Shown one piece after another: positions 1-7,276 of a DNA stretch of 64,000 bases; positions within the stretch are counted from its first letter, which is position 1; every line of letters begins with the position of its first letter. The DNA is from Alteraurantiacibacter buctensis (GTDB lineage Bacteria > Pseudomonadota > Alphaproteobacteria > Sphingomonadales > Sphingomonadaceae), in the NCBI RefSeq assembly GCF_009827655.1, contig NZ_WTYV01000004.1:1-64000 (forward strand). Direction: 5' to 3'. A model generated the notes under the pieces. It was not told the origin of the DNA, did not search any database, and worked only from the letters and a program-made list of their open reading frames with translations. The position numbers and the translations under genes were made by a program.

Positions 1-96
1 CCACCTGCGGCCAGCCATGGCGGCGGAGGCAATCTTGCACTAACAATCAACACGGACCACTCGGTGGGGGCCGATCAGTGCGCGATGACGTTTTGA
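1..96 (+). CDS. 3' end of an upstream gene (partial), low confidence
   Basis: Frame 1 is open from the window edge to a TGA at 94-96 and gives a plausible C-terminus (LALTINTDHSVGADQ). It would overlap the start of the next gene by 19 bases, which is common in phage-type gene blocks. The alternative is that this is the N-terminal part of the next gene displaced by a frameshift, because frame 3 is also open to the window edge but is Arg/Gly-rich there, like a shadow. There is too little sequence to name a family. Confidence 0.3.
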   Translation, partial: PPAASHGGGGNLALTINTDHSVGADQCAMTF

Positions 97-1874
97 CCGC
101 CATTGTGACCGGCGGTGGCGGGAAGGAACGACTTGTCGAAGCTGCGGACGCAATCCTGGACGCGGCGGAAGTGGGGCCGGGTGTGTTCAATGCCCTGACC
201 GAACAGGCCAACCGTCCCCGCTGGCGCGACAAGATTGCAGAACTCTACATCAACATGCTGCTGAGCGGGCCACAGACGCACGCGGTCAACATCGTGTCGA
301 ACACCCTCACGGCAATGGCCCAGCTCCCCGAGTTTGCGGGCGCGGCCCTGATTGGTCGGGCGCGGCAAGCCTTCACTCGCCAAGCGCTCGATCGCGTGCT
401 GGGTAGCGAAGTGGGCGCGCGGGCCTTCGGGCTGTTGCAGGGGGCCAGAGAGGGCGCGCGCATGTTCGCCCAGGGCCTTCGCACGGGTGAGCCTGCGGAC
501 TTCGTTAGCAAGGTGGAGGGCCAGCAATTCCGGGCCATTTCCGGCCTGAAGGGCGAAGTTATCCGCGTGCCCACTCGCCTGCTCACGGCTGAGGATGAAT
601 TTTTCAAGGGCGTTGCCCGTCGCATGGAACTGAACGCGCAAGCTGTGCGGGTGGCCCGTGGCGAGGGGTTGACGGGCGATGCCCTGCGGGCGCGCATTGC
701 GGAACTGTCGGCCAATCCCACCGATGACATGCTGGCCCGCGCGCTGGACTACGGGCGGTATCTGACTTTTCAGCGCAAGCTAGGGCCATCCGGTCAGGAC
801 ATCTCGAACTTTGCCAACCGCAATCTGGTCGCCAAGGTTTTCCTGCCATTTGTCCGAACGCCGATTAACCTGCTCAAGTTTGCTGTCGAGCGGTCGCCTG
901 CCGCGCCAATCCTGCGTGAATGGCGGAAGGATTTTGCCGCCGGTGGGGCAAGCCGGGACTTGGCGATTGCGCGGGCCACTATCGGGACGGGCATGGGGAT
1001 GCTGGCCTATGAGGCTGCTTTGCAGGGCTTCATCACCGGCTCGCCGCCGACCGATCAGGCGAAAGCCCGCCTGCTCTACGCTGATGGCTGGAAGCCCTAC
1101 TCAATCCGCATTGGTGACACATACTATTCGTATCGCCGCCTAGACCCGTTCTCGACCACGCTGGGCATGGGTGCCGATATGGCCCTGATGCCGGAAGGTA
1201 TGAGCGAAACCCAGCGGGAGAATGAGGCGGTTATCCTGACCGCTTCGATTATGGGCAACCTCGCCAGCAAAACGTGGCTGTCGGGGATCTCCGATCTGCT
1301 GGAAGCCCTGTCGGACCCGCAACGCAATGCCGAAAGGTTGCTGGAACGTCTGGCAGGCTCCTTCACGGTGCCCACGGGTGTCAATCAGGTGGCCCGCGTC
1401 ATGGACCCCACGCAGCGGGAAACGGACGGCGTGCGCGATGCCGTGCAGAACCGCATTCCCGGCCTGTCCGATAACCTGCTGCCGCGCCGTAATATCTGGG
1501 GCGCGCCGATTGTCGATCAGGGCGGGTTGGGGCCGGATATTGTCTCGCCCATCTGGCAATCGGAAGCGGCCCGCGATCCGGTCAACCTCGAACTGATGCA
1601 GTTGGATTATGCCCCCGGCTATCCGCAGCGGAAGGTTGGCGGGGTGGAACTGTCGCCTGAAGAATATGACGCATACCTGGCACAGTCCGGGCAGGCCGCG
1701 CATGATGAACTGGCGCGGCTGGTGCGCTCGCCCGAATGGCGGGCCATGCCGGACGATGACCGGATAGACGCGGCGCAACGGATTGTGCGGGAAGCGCGGG
1801 CCGATGCGCGGGCGCAACTGTTCGGTGGATCGCCTGCGGCTGACGAATGGGCAGATTTCGAGCCGGTGGAGTGA
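78..1874 (+). CDS. Phage-like large structural or polyvalent protein, start uncertain
   Basis: A 598-residue frame starting at GTG 78, with a G-rich stretch just upstream that could serve as a ribosome site. The frame is open to the window edge, so the true start may lie outside. The segment AELYINMLLSGPQTHAVNIV near residue 55 resembles proteins of tailed phages and mobile elements that are internal virion or large polyvalent proteins (family recollection, not a search). The rest is Ala/Arg-rich and mostly helical, with a Gly/Ala-rich region around residues 300-320 that could be membrane-active. No catalytic motif was recognised. It lies outside the ICE repeats, so it belongs to the host chromosome or an older prophage-like insertion. 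Confidence 0.5.
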   Translation: MRDDVLTAIVTGGGGKERLVEAADAILDAAEVGPGVFNALTEQANRPRWRDKIAELYINMLLSGPQTHAVNIVSNTLTAMAQLPEFAGAALIGRARQAFTRQALDRVLGSEVGARAFGLLQGAREGARMFAQGLRTGEPADFVSKVEGQQFRAISGLKGEVIRVPTRLLTAEDEFFKGVARRMELNAQAVRVARGEGLTGDALRARIAELSANPTDDMLARALDYGRYLTFQRKLGPSGQDISNFANRNLVAKVFLPFVRTPINLLKFAVERSPAAPILREWRKDFAAGGASRDLAIARATIGTGMGMLAYEAALQGFITGSPPTDQAKARLLYADGWKPYSIRIGDTYYSYRRLDPFSTTLGMGADMALMPEGMSETQRENEAVILTASIMGNLASKTWLSGISDLLEALSDPQRNAERLLERLAGSFTVPTGVNQVARVMDPTQRETDGVRDAVQNRIPGLSDNLLPRRNIWGAPIVDQGGLGPDIVSPIWQSEAARDPVNLELMQLDYAPGYPQRKVGGVELSPEEYDAYLAQSGQAAHDELARLVRSPEWRAMPDDDRIDAAQRIVREARADARAQLFGGSPAADEWADFEPVE

Positions 1875-1881
1875 GTGCGGA

Positions 1882-2073
1882 TTAGGCAGCGACTGACAAG
1901 CTTGGGCGCGTCAAGTTCCCCTTGAGCCGGGAAAGGCGATCCAATTCCATCGCTGCCTGATTGTCAGGTTTCCCAGCCAAAGTTGCCTCGACGATCTGGC
2001 GGATCAACTCTCGTTTGCGACTGTCGATCCGTTGCAACTCGCAAACTAGCTGATTTTCGCGCTCAAGTGTCAT
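1882..2073 (-). CDS. Small helical protein of unknown function
   Basis: 63 residues, highly charged (MTLERENQLVCELQRIDSRK), predicted as one or two helices with coiled-coil character. The internal ATG at 2073 was chosen over the upstream one because GGAGG sits five bases before it. It runs tail to tail with the phage-like gene. Family not recognised; it could be a small phage protein. Confidence 0.5.
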   Translation of the reverse strand: MTLERENQLVCELQRIDSRKRELIRQIVEATLAGKPDNQAAMELDRLSRLKGNLTRPSLSVAA

Positions 2074-2128
2074 ATCAGCCTCCATTAGCATTCAATATGC
2101 CTACTAAGGGCCTAAAATGCAAATCGTC

Positions 2129-3070
2129 CTAGGATCGCAAAGCGACCTGCGTGGCGATCAGGCGCGCTAGGACCCGGACGGTATCCACGTTCTGAGAACG
2201 GACATCCTGAGGGTTCCGTTTAAAGCGACCCGCAATATTCGACGTGGCTGTCACGACCCCCCAAACGCGATCTTCGAGGCCGACTATGATGGGGATTGCG
2301 GCGGCTGACACGTATTTTTGAACGTCAGTTTCGAGGATCTTCCCGCTAGGTGCCAAAAACCTGCCGTTCCACTCCGCGTCATATGCATTCGCAACAACTA
2401 CTTCCTCCGCGTCGGCCCACGCCCAACCAGTGAAACCCTCTTTGATCTTCCAGTTGCGCCCTTCGAGTTGCTCCGCTCCTCGCTCCGCCCAATGGACGGC
2501 AACGCGCTGCATTTGTTCTTCGCTATCAACCGTGGCTAAGCGGAAGACTGAGAACGCCCAGCGCTCTCCTACATCGAAGCCGATTGCGGCGTGTAAATTT
2601 ATGCTTCCAACAGCTAAGATAGCTCTCAATACGTCGTCTATCGGCGTTTCCCTAGGCAAGCTTTCACACGCTTCATAGATATCGGACTGCATCTCAAGAA
2701 GCGCACGCCTTTTGTCGTCCAATCGAAGCAAGCCATCCCGTTCAACAAGATATCTCTTGACCTCCGTTAGGTATGCTCGGGCGTCTTGTAACAAGTCCGG
2801 TGTCTCCCAATCGGCCAAGAGGAGCAGCACGCCACCTGAAAAGGCGGATGCGCCCCCACCCACGACGAGCAAACCTTTAAGGGTGACTAGGCCGTCACCT
2901 GACGAGGCAAATAATTTGCCTTCCATCGCGCCGCCTAGAGCACCGATAAATGCACCGCCCAAGATCAAGCCAATTTTTATTGCGACTTGCCAATAGCTCG
3001 ATTTTCGAAGTGAAGAAACCAAACGCCCCCAGAGTGCGGCCTCTGCTTCGACCAATTCAGAATCGGTCAT
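2129..3070 (-). CDS. Membrane-anchored GAF-domain protein
   Basis: 313 residues from the ATG at 3070, which has an AGGA-like site directly upstream; the longer frame to 3109 has none. Residues about 30-55 and 65-90 form two Gly-rich hydrophobic segments (IGLILGGAFIGALGG and LLVVGGGASAFSGGVLLLL), so the protein is probably anchored in the inner membrane. About 70 mostly helical residues follow, then a GAF-like sensory fold covering the C-terminal half, ending in RVLARLIATQVALR, a typical GAF last helix. No kinase, cyclase or EAL output domain follows. It may sense a small ligand and signal through a partner. The ligand is unknown. Confidence 0.6.
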   Translation of the reverse strand: MTDSELVEAEAALWGRLVSSLRKSSYWQVAIKIGLILGGAFIGALGGAMEGKLFASSGDGLVTLKGLLVVGGGASAFSGGVLLLLADWETPDLLQDARAYLTEVKRYLVERDGLLRLDDKRRALLEMQSDIYEACESLPRETPIDDVLRAILAVGSINLHAAIGFDVGERWAFSVFRLATVDSEEQMQRVAVHWAERGAEQLEGRNWKIKEGFTGWAWADAEEVVVANAYDAEWNGRFLAPSGKILETDVQKYVSAAAIPIIVGLEDRVWGVVTATSNIAGRFKRNPQDVRSQNVDTVRVLARLIATQVALRS

Positions 3071-3294
3071 TCCTGCCCCCCGTTCAATTTGCCCAGAATG
3101 CCAATGCAAGCGTTCAAGTCAAATCGACAAGCAGCGGACTCTTGCCCGGAGGTGCTGATTGGGGCTGGCGGAGGGGGCTTTCGTGTCTTTTGTGCCTAAC
3201 GTGCCAGGCTGCCCATCATGATTCTTGAGAATGGATCGCGTTGCGAGGCCCCGCGCTGCAATGTAGCCTTTGCGGAGGCGGCAGGGGACTGAAC

Positions 3295-3888
3295 ATGCTG
3301 GAGCGACCTCGTGAGGGCGAGAAACTTCGTGCTGGAGTAAACTGGTGGAAGTACGCGTTCTTCGTTGCCATCATCGCATTCGAACTCGCGAGGGAGTTTG
3401 CAGTCTTGGCTTCTTCCAACGGCGCTGAGGCAATTCGTGATGCAGACCTCTTTCATCTGGATGGCTATATCAGAGCGGAAGGAACATGGCGTCGTTCGGA
3501 TGGCGGTGAGCGCTTATTGCCTGGGACGGTGACAATTGAGTGCCTTCCCGAGATGGGGAAGTGCATAGAGGCGTCGGTGACTTTCGTGGATCAGTACGTC
3601 TCGACGCCGGAAATAGACTGGTTCGATGCTCGTTTCTCGGCCGATGCAGTCACATATGAAAACAATCGACCTGATTGCGCGCGATACCTTGTTCGGCTCG
3701 ATATCCCGCAGCGCCGTGTGACCGCCGTTCGAGAAAAGGTCCCCAATGCAAGCAACCCCTCTTGCGCTGTCCTTGAAGACAGGATCGAGATGGAGTTGGC
3801 AGACGGCCTAGACCCCAATCGCAGCTCGTTTGGCGAGCACAACGTTCCACTTTTGCGAGCAATAGCGGCTGTCGTGAACGCCTTTTAG
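3295..3888 (+). CDS. Hypothetical membrane-anchored protein
   Basis: 197 residues from ATG 3295, preceded by GGCAGGGGA; the ORF could be opened at 3241 but the later start has the ribosome site. One hydrophobic segment near residues 20-35 (YAFFVAIIAFELAREFAVLA) suggests a signal anchor. The outer part has four or more cysteines (for example PEMGKCIEA and PDCARYLV), consistent with a periplasmic beta-rich domain. Family not recognised. It lies divergently from the GAF protein and just outside the ICE left end. Confidence 0.55.
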   Translation: MLERPREGEKLRAGVNWWKYAFFVAIIAFELAREFAVLASSNGAEAIRDADLFHLDGYIRAEGTWRRSDGGERLLPGTVTIECLPEMGKCIEASVTFVDQYVSTPEIDWFDARFSADAVTYENNRPDCARYLVRLDIPQRRVTAVREKVPNASNPSCAVLEDRIEMELADGLDPNRSSFGEHNVPLLRAIAAVVNAF

Positions 3889-3990
3889 TGCGATCAAGGA
3901 TCCCGTGGTGATTTCTATGTGATTGCTGGCGCCGATATGCAGTCTCGGAACGCCACCTGCAAAATTGCAAAATAACTAATGTTTTCAGGG

Positions 3991-4036
3991 TGGTGGACGC
4001 ACTAGGGCTCGAACCTAGGACCCGCTGATTAAGAGC
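3991..4036 (-). repeat. attL: 46-bp core, 3' half of a tRNA-Lys(CTT)-like gene
   Basis: Read on the minus strand, the repeat begins in an anticodon loop with CTT, continues through a perfect T arm (CTAGG, TTCGAGC, CCTAG) and ends in TGCGTCCACCA, an acceptor strand with encoded CCA. An identical copy lies at 60995-61040. The sequence to the right does not rebuild a D arm, so this copy is not a working tRNA. Element DNA beyond the core supplies an imperfect inverted repeat: CTAGGACCC at 4015-4023 is matched by GGGTCCTAG at 4048-4056, which can fold over the crossover region. Confidence 0.85.
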
Positions 4037-4108
4037 CATGATCAGAGGGTCCTAGCACGTCCGCATGTGTCCAAAAATGGCGGAATTCTGGGATTCAGAG
4101 TCCGCATT

Positions 4109-4123
4109 GTTCTTGAAATGTTC
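4109..4123 (-). promoter_or_regulatory. SOS/LexA box upstream of the integrase
   Basis: GTTC-N7-GTTC with an 11-base period, the known operator type of alphaproteobacterial LexA, 43 bases before the integrase start. The same spacing occurs at five other ICE promoters. Confidence 0.65.
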
Positions 4124-4143
4124 GCCAGTATCCACTACAAAAA

Positions 4144-4158
4144 GCTACCTAAGGTAGC
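4144..4158. repeat. Palindrome GCTACCT-A-AGGTAGC at the integrase start
   Basis: A perfect inverted repeat with a one-base centre lies eight bases before the integrase ATG, where it would overlap the ribosome site. The arm AGCTACCTA recurs twice at the other end of the element (60908-60929), suggesting integrase or directionality-factor arm sites or an autoregulatory operator. Confidence 0.5.
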
Positions 4159-4166
4159 AGGTACAT

Positions 4167-5438
4167 ATGGCGAACAAAGTAGGTTTGACGGACGCTAAAA
4201 TCGCAGGGCTGAAGGCGCCGGCTGCGGGTCAGATTGAGCTCGCCGATGGTATCGTCCCCGGACTTAGGCTCCGCATGGGTGCCAGCGGTATCAAGACGTA
4301 CATTCTGCGCAAGAGGGTTCAGGGCAAGTGGTTGAATGTGACGATCGGACGCCATGGTCCGAGTTTCACCCTGGCCCACGCCCGCAAGAAGGCGCGCGAT
4401 CTGCTTGTCGATGTCGAGCAGGGCAAGAGCATCGCCAGAAAAGCGGGCGCAAAAAGAAAGGGATCAAAAGGCGTCGGGACAGTCGCGGAGCTCTACGAGA
4501 CGTACCTTGCTCAGCAGATCGAGGGCAAAAAACGGAGCGCGAGGGAGTTCGATCGGGTCTTCCGAAAGTACATTGAACCGGAGATTGGAGACCGGCTCGC
4601 GGACTCCATTACCCGAAGTGATGTGAGCCGCTTCGTTGAGAAGATTGCGTTCGAGCGGGGCAAGGAAACCCTGACGATGGCGCGCATCGTGTATCGCCAT
4701 CTTTCGACCTTCTACACGTGGGCGCTCACCAGACTTGAGCATATGCCAGCCAACCCCTGCCGGGATGCGTGGCGCCCGAAGCGGAATGAACCTCGAGATC
4801 GTGTACTGAGCGACCGCGAGCTAGCGGCACTATGGCAGTCTGCTGTCGAGGATGGCTATCCATTCGGTCATCTTGTGCAGATGCTTGTCCTTACGGCTCA
4901 GCGCCGGGGCGAGGTGCTCGATGCCGCGTGCGACGAGTTCGATTTCAAGGCGAAAGTCTGGACAGTTCCGGGTGACCGAGCGAAAAACGGCAAGGCGAAT
5001 GTGGTGCCGCTATCCGCGCAGGCCCTGGCAGTCATCACCGAGATATTCATGGCGGCTGGCATCGACCCCGACGAGGCCCACAAGCAATCCCAGATCCTGT
5101 TGGCATCGAAGGTCACCAATACGAACAGCGTCAGCGGACTATCGAAGGCCTGGAAGCGGATTAGAGCAAGCGTGGACGAGAAGCTCGGCTATGAGGCCGG
5201 TCACTTCACAATGCATGATATTCGACGGACGGTGGCAACCGGTCTCCAGCGTCTTGGTATACCCTTGGTGGTTTCTGAGGCGGTCCTCAATCACCAGTCA
5301 GGATCAGCTATGGCTGGCGTCGCTGGGGTCTATCACCGTCACCAGTATACCAACGAGAAACGCGAGGCGTTGGCGTTGTGGGGTAAGGAGGTAATGCAGA
5401 TCGCAGCCAAGTACCCAGCCGAGGCCAAAGACGGCTAA
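4167..5438 (+). CDS. int: P4-type tyrosine integrase of the ICE
   Basis: 423 residues, normal length for P4-type integrases that recombine at tRNA 3' ends. The N-terminal 90 residues are the DUF4102-type arm-binding domain, followed by a SAM-like core-binding domain (about 105-195) and the catalytic domain. The visible catalytic set is R246 or R247 (TAQRRGEV), H350 and R353 (MHDIRRT), H376 (LNHQSG) and the probable nucleophile Y389 (VYHRHQY). The gene lies 130 bases inside the left repeat and points inward, as usual for this class. An SOS box and a palindrome precede it, so excision is probably induced by DNA damage. It should cut the 46-bp core repeats. The AlpA-like protein at 38420 is the likeliest directionality partner (inference). 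Confidence 0.93.
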   Translation: MANKVGLTDAKIAGLKAPAAGQIELADGIVPGLRLRMGASGIKTYILRKRVQGKWLNVTIGRHGPSFTLAHARKKARDLLVDVEQGKSIARKAGAKRKGSKGVGTVAELYETYLAQQIEGKKRSAREFDRVFRKYIEPEIGDRLADSITRSDVSRFVEKIAFERGKETLTMARIVYRHLSTFYTWALTRLEHMPANPCRDAWRPKRNEPRDRVLSDRELAALWQSAVEDGYPFGHLVQMLVLTAQRRGEVLDAACDEFDFKAKVWTVPGDRAKNGKANVVPLSAQALAVITEIFMAAGIDPDEAHKQSQILLASKVTNTNSVSGLSKAWKRIRASVDEKLGYEAGHFTMHDIRRTVATGLQRLGIPLVVSEAVLNHQSGSAMAGVAGVYHRHQYTNEKREALALWGKEVMQIAAKYPAEAKDG

Positions 5439-5525
5439 TCTCAAAGGGGATCTCACCCACTACAAAACCGCCCAGCCACAAACCGCAGGACGATGGACCC
5501 GGCTCCGGCCATTTCGAGCCGATCT

Positions 5526-6182
5526 CTAGAAGCGCCAATGGCGAAGGACGTCGCGGACATATCCGGGCGTCTCGCCATTGCGGGGAATGCCGCCTGCGCG
5601 TTCTACCGCCCCTGGACCGGCATTGTAGGCAGCCACCGCGAGGTGAACCACGCCGAACTTGTCGAGCATCTGCCGCAGATACCGTGCAGCGCCGAAGATG
5701 TTAGCCATAGGATCGAAGCGATTGAAGACCCCGAGTTCTTTTGCCGTTGCGGGCATCAGCTGCCCAAGCCCCGCAGCGCCCGCCGGACTGACGGCCAAAG
5801 GGTTGTAGCGTGATTCCGTCCAAACGAGTGCATCGAGCAGGCCGGCAGGCAGTGAATACTTAGCTTCCGCCGCATAGATGTGGGGCAGGTAGCTTGCTCG
5901 CCTGAAGCCGGATGGGCCAGGTTGGGCCTTTGGCTCGTATCTGTAGGGCAAGTTGACGCGGCCAGTTTGTGGCATAGTCATAGCAGGTGCCGGGCCGCTT
6001 TGGGCGGATCGCCAGAGCCCATGCTCAACCAGCTGGAAGCCGTTTGATTCTGCAGCAATCCGGATGCCGTCGGAGTGGCTGGCGGGGGCTTCGATCATGG
6101 CTGGCGTGGGCAAGTCCTGGGCTCTGGCGGGGATAGCAGAGGTGATCGCGATGCCTGCGATCAAGATAGCTTTCATTCTCAT
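5526..6182 (-). CDS. Conjugation-type lytic transglycosylase
   Basis: 218 residues from the ATG at 6182 (AAGGA seven bases upstream); the open frame extends further but the signal peptide [21 protein letters not shown] begins here. The mature part carries an SLT fold in its C-terminal 130 residues: the catalytic Glu in [11 protein letters not shown], then [13 protein letters not shown] and [12 protein letters not shown], the standard signature. It cuts peptidoglycan in the periplasm to make room for the type IV secretion channel. It is transcribed away from the primase, with an SOS box and a TAGGAAAATG site between the two starts. Confidence 0.88.
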   Translation of the reverse strand: MRMKAILIAGIAITSAIPARAQDLPTPAMIEAPASHSDGIRIAAESNGFQLVEHGLWRSAQSGPAPAMTMPQTGRVNLPYRYEPKAQPGPSGFRRASYLPHIYAAEAKYSLPAGLLDALVWTESRYNPLAVSPAGAAGLGQLMPATAKELGVFNRFDPMANIFGAARYLRQMLDKFGVVHLAVAAYNAGPGAVERAGGIPRNGETPGYVRDVLRHWRF

Positions 6183-6213
6183 TTCTCGATCCTTGTATAG
6201 CCGAATCGAGTTA

Positions 6214-6246
6214 GAACATATAAAGAACATATGGCGTAGGAAAATG
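6214..6246. promoter_or_regulatory. Divergent control region: SOS box plus TAGGAAAATG site
   Basis: GAAC at 6214 and 6225 (GAAC-N7-GAAC, AT-rich spacer) is followed nine bases later by TAGGAAAATG at 6237-6246. The latter is identical, inverted, to the site at 37854-37863. It lies between the transglycosylase and primase starts, so both genes could be controlled here. Confidence 0.6.
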
Positions 6247-6306
6247 GTTTGGCGCTGGTGCAGAGCGGAGGCTGCACGGGGCGGGCACCGCAACCGGAGT
6301 AGGACG

Positions 6307-7236
6307 ATGCCCCCGTTAAACAATGCTCATCAACTCGAACGCCGCGCCCGCACCATCGTCGAAAGCCTTCACGGTACATGGCGTAGGGGCAAAGGCATGT
6401 GCTGCTGCCCCGCTCACGACGATCGTACTCCATCGCTGAGTGTGACCCTGGGGCGCAAAGCCATCCTGTTTCATTGCTTCGCGGGATGTCCGAATGAGGA
6501 TGTCATTGCGGCACTGGATCGCCAGGGCGTTCGCAGCCGCGACCTTTTCAACGGCGCAGACGCCAGGAGCATCGAGCGGCGAAGTCATGGCGATTTCAGC
6601 CCCAATGCACGGCGCTTGTGGCAATCGGCTACGGCGATCTCCGACAGCCCTGTCGCACGATACCTTGCGCAGCGCGGTCTTCTCCCCGCAGCCGATCAAC
6701 TCCGTTACCTGGCGCGCACGCCGCTCGGGCCGCGCGGCACCGCCCAATTTCTCCCCGCGATGCTGGCCGCAGTCACAACCGACATTGGCATCATCGCAGT
6801 ACACAGGACTTTTCTCGACATCGGAAGCGGCAAATTGGCAGGCTTTGAGCGGCCCAAGCGTGCACTAGGCAGCCTCGGCTGCGGTGCCGTCAGGCTTGCG
6901 CCTGCAAAGCAGGGGCGCCTGGGCCTTGCCGAAGGTATCGAGAGCGCCCTGTCAGCAATGCAGCTCTTCGGGGTCCCATGCTGGGCAACACTCGGAAACG
7001 AGCGCTTCGGCCTTGTTGCGATCCCGGAAAGCGTGCGTGAGCTCTATCTGTTCATCGACAATGACGCCGGGGGCGCTCTCGCAGAGGAGCGAGCGCTGAG
7101 GGCATATGCTGCGCCTAATCGTGTCATCCACTCACGAGCACCAGCGTCGCCCGGTTTTGACTGGAACGATGAGTTGAAGTCCCGGCTTGCCCGTAAATCT
7201 GATTCGTTGGGCAGAGGGGAGGGGGCCTTTGGCTGA
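6307..7236 (+). CDS. Toprim-domain DNA primase (DUF7146-like)
   Basis: 309 residues from ATG 6307, preceded by GGAGTAGGACG; the open frame runs back to 5953 but through the transglycosylase. Residues about 30-65 hold a zinc-ribbon or CHC2-like segment ([12 protein letters not shown], then HCFAGC). Residues 205-255 form the Toprim core: the acidic residue in LAEGIESA and the DxD-like pair in [11 protein letters not shown]. Such small primases in conjugative elements prime the complementary strand after transfer. The gene is first in a rightward run with the chimeric methyltransferase/TraD gene (40-base gap) and the relaxase. Confidence 0.82.
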   Translation: MPPLNNAHQLERRARTIVESLHGTWRRGKGMCCCPAHDDRTPSLSVTLGRKAILFHCFAGCPNEDVIAALDRQGVRSRDLFNGADARSIERRSHGDFSPNARRLWQSATAISDSPVARYLAQRGLLPAADQLRYLARTPLGPRGTAQFLPAMLAAVTTDIGIIAVHRTFLDIGSGKLAGFERPKRALGSLGCGAVRLAPAKQGRLGLAEGIESALSAMQLFGVPCWATLGNERFGLVAIPESVRELYLFIDNDAGGALAEERALRAYAAPNRVIHSRAPASPGFDWNDELKSRLARKSDSLGRGEGAFG

Positions 7237-7276
7237 TTGAGGCCTGCCAGCCGCAGGACCTCGTCAGGAGGTTCCC

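Noticed and set aside
3991-4036. A complete tRNA-Lys gene at either att repeat
   Set aside because: Anticodon loop, T arm and CCA end are present but no D arm or matching 5' anticodon stem can be drawn on either side, so only a repeat is called.
5953-6306. Primase starting at 5953
   Set aside because: This stretch lies in the transglycosylase gene and the divergent promoter; the start at 6307 has a ribosome site and begins the family-like sequence.
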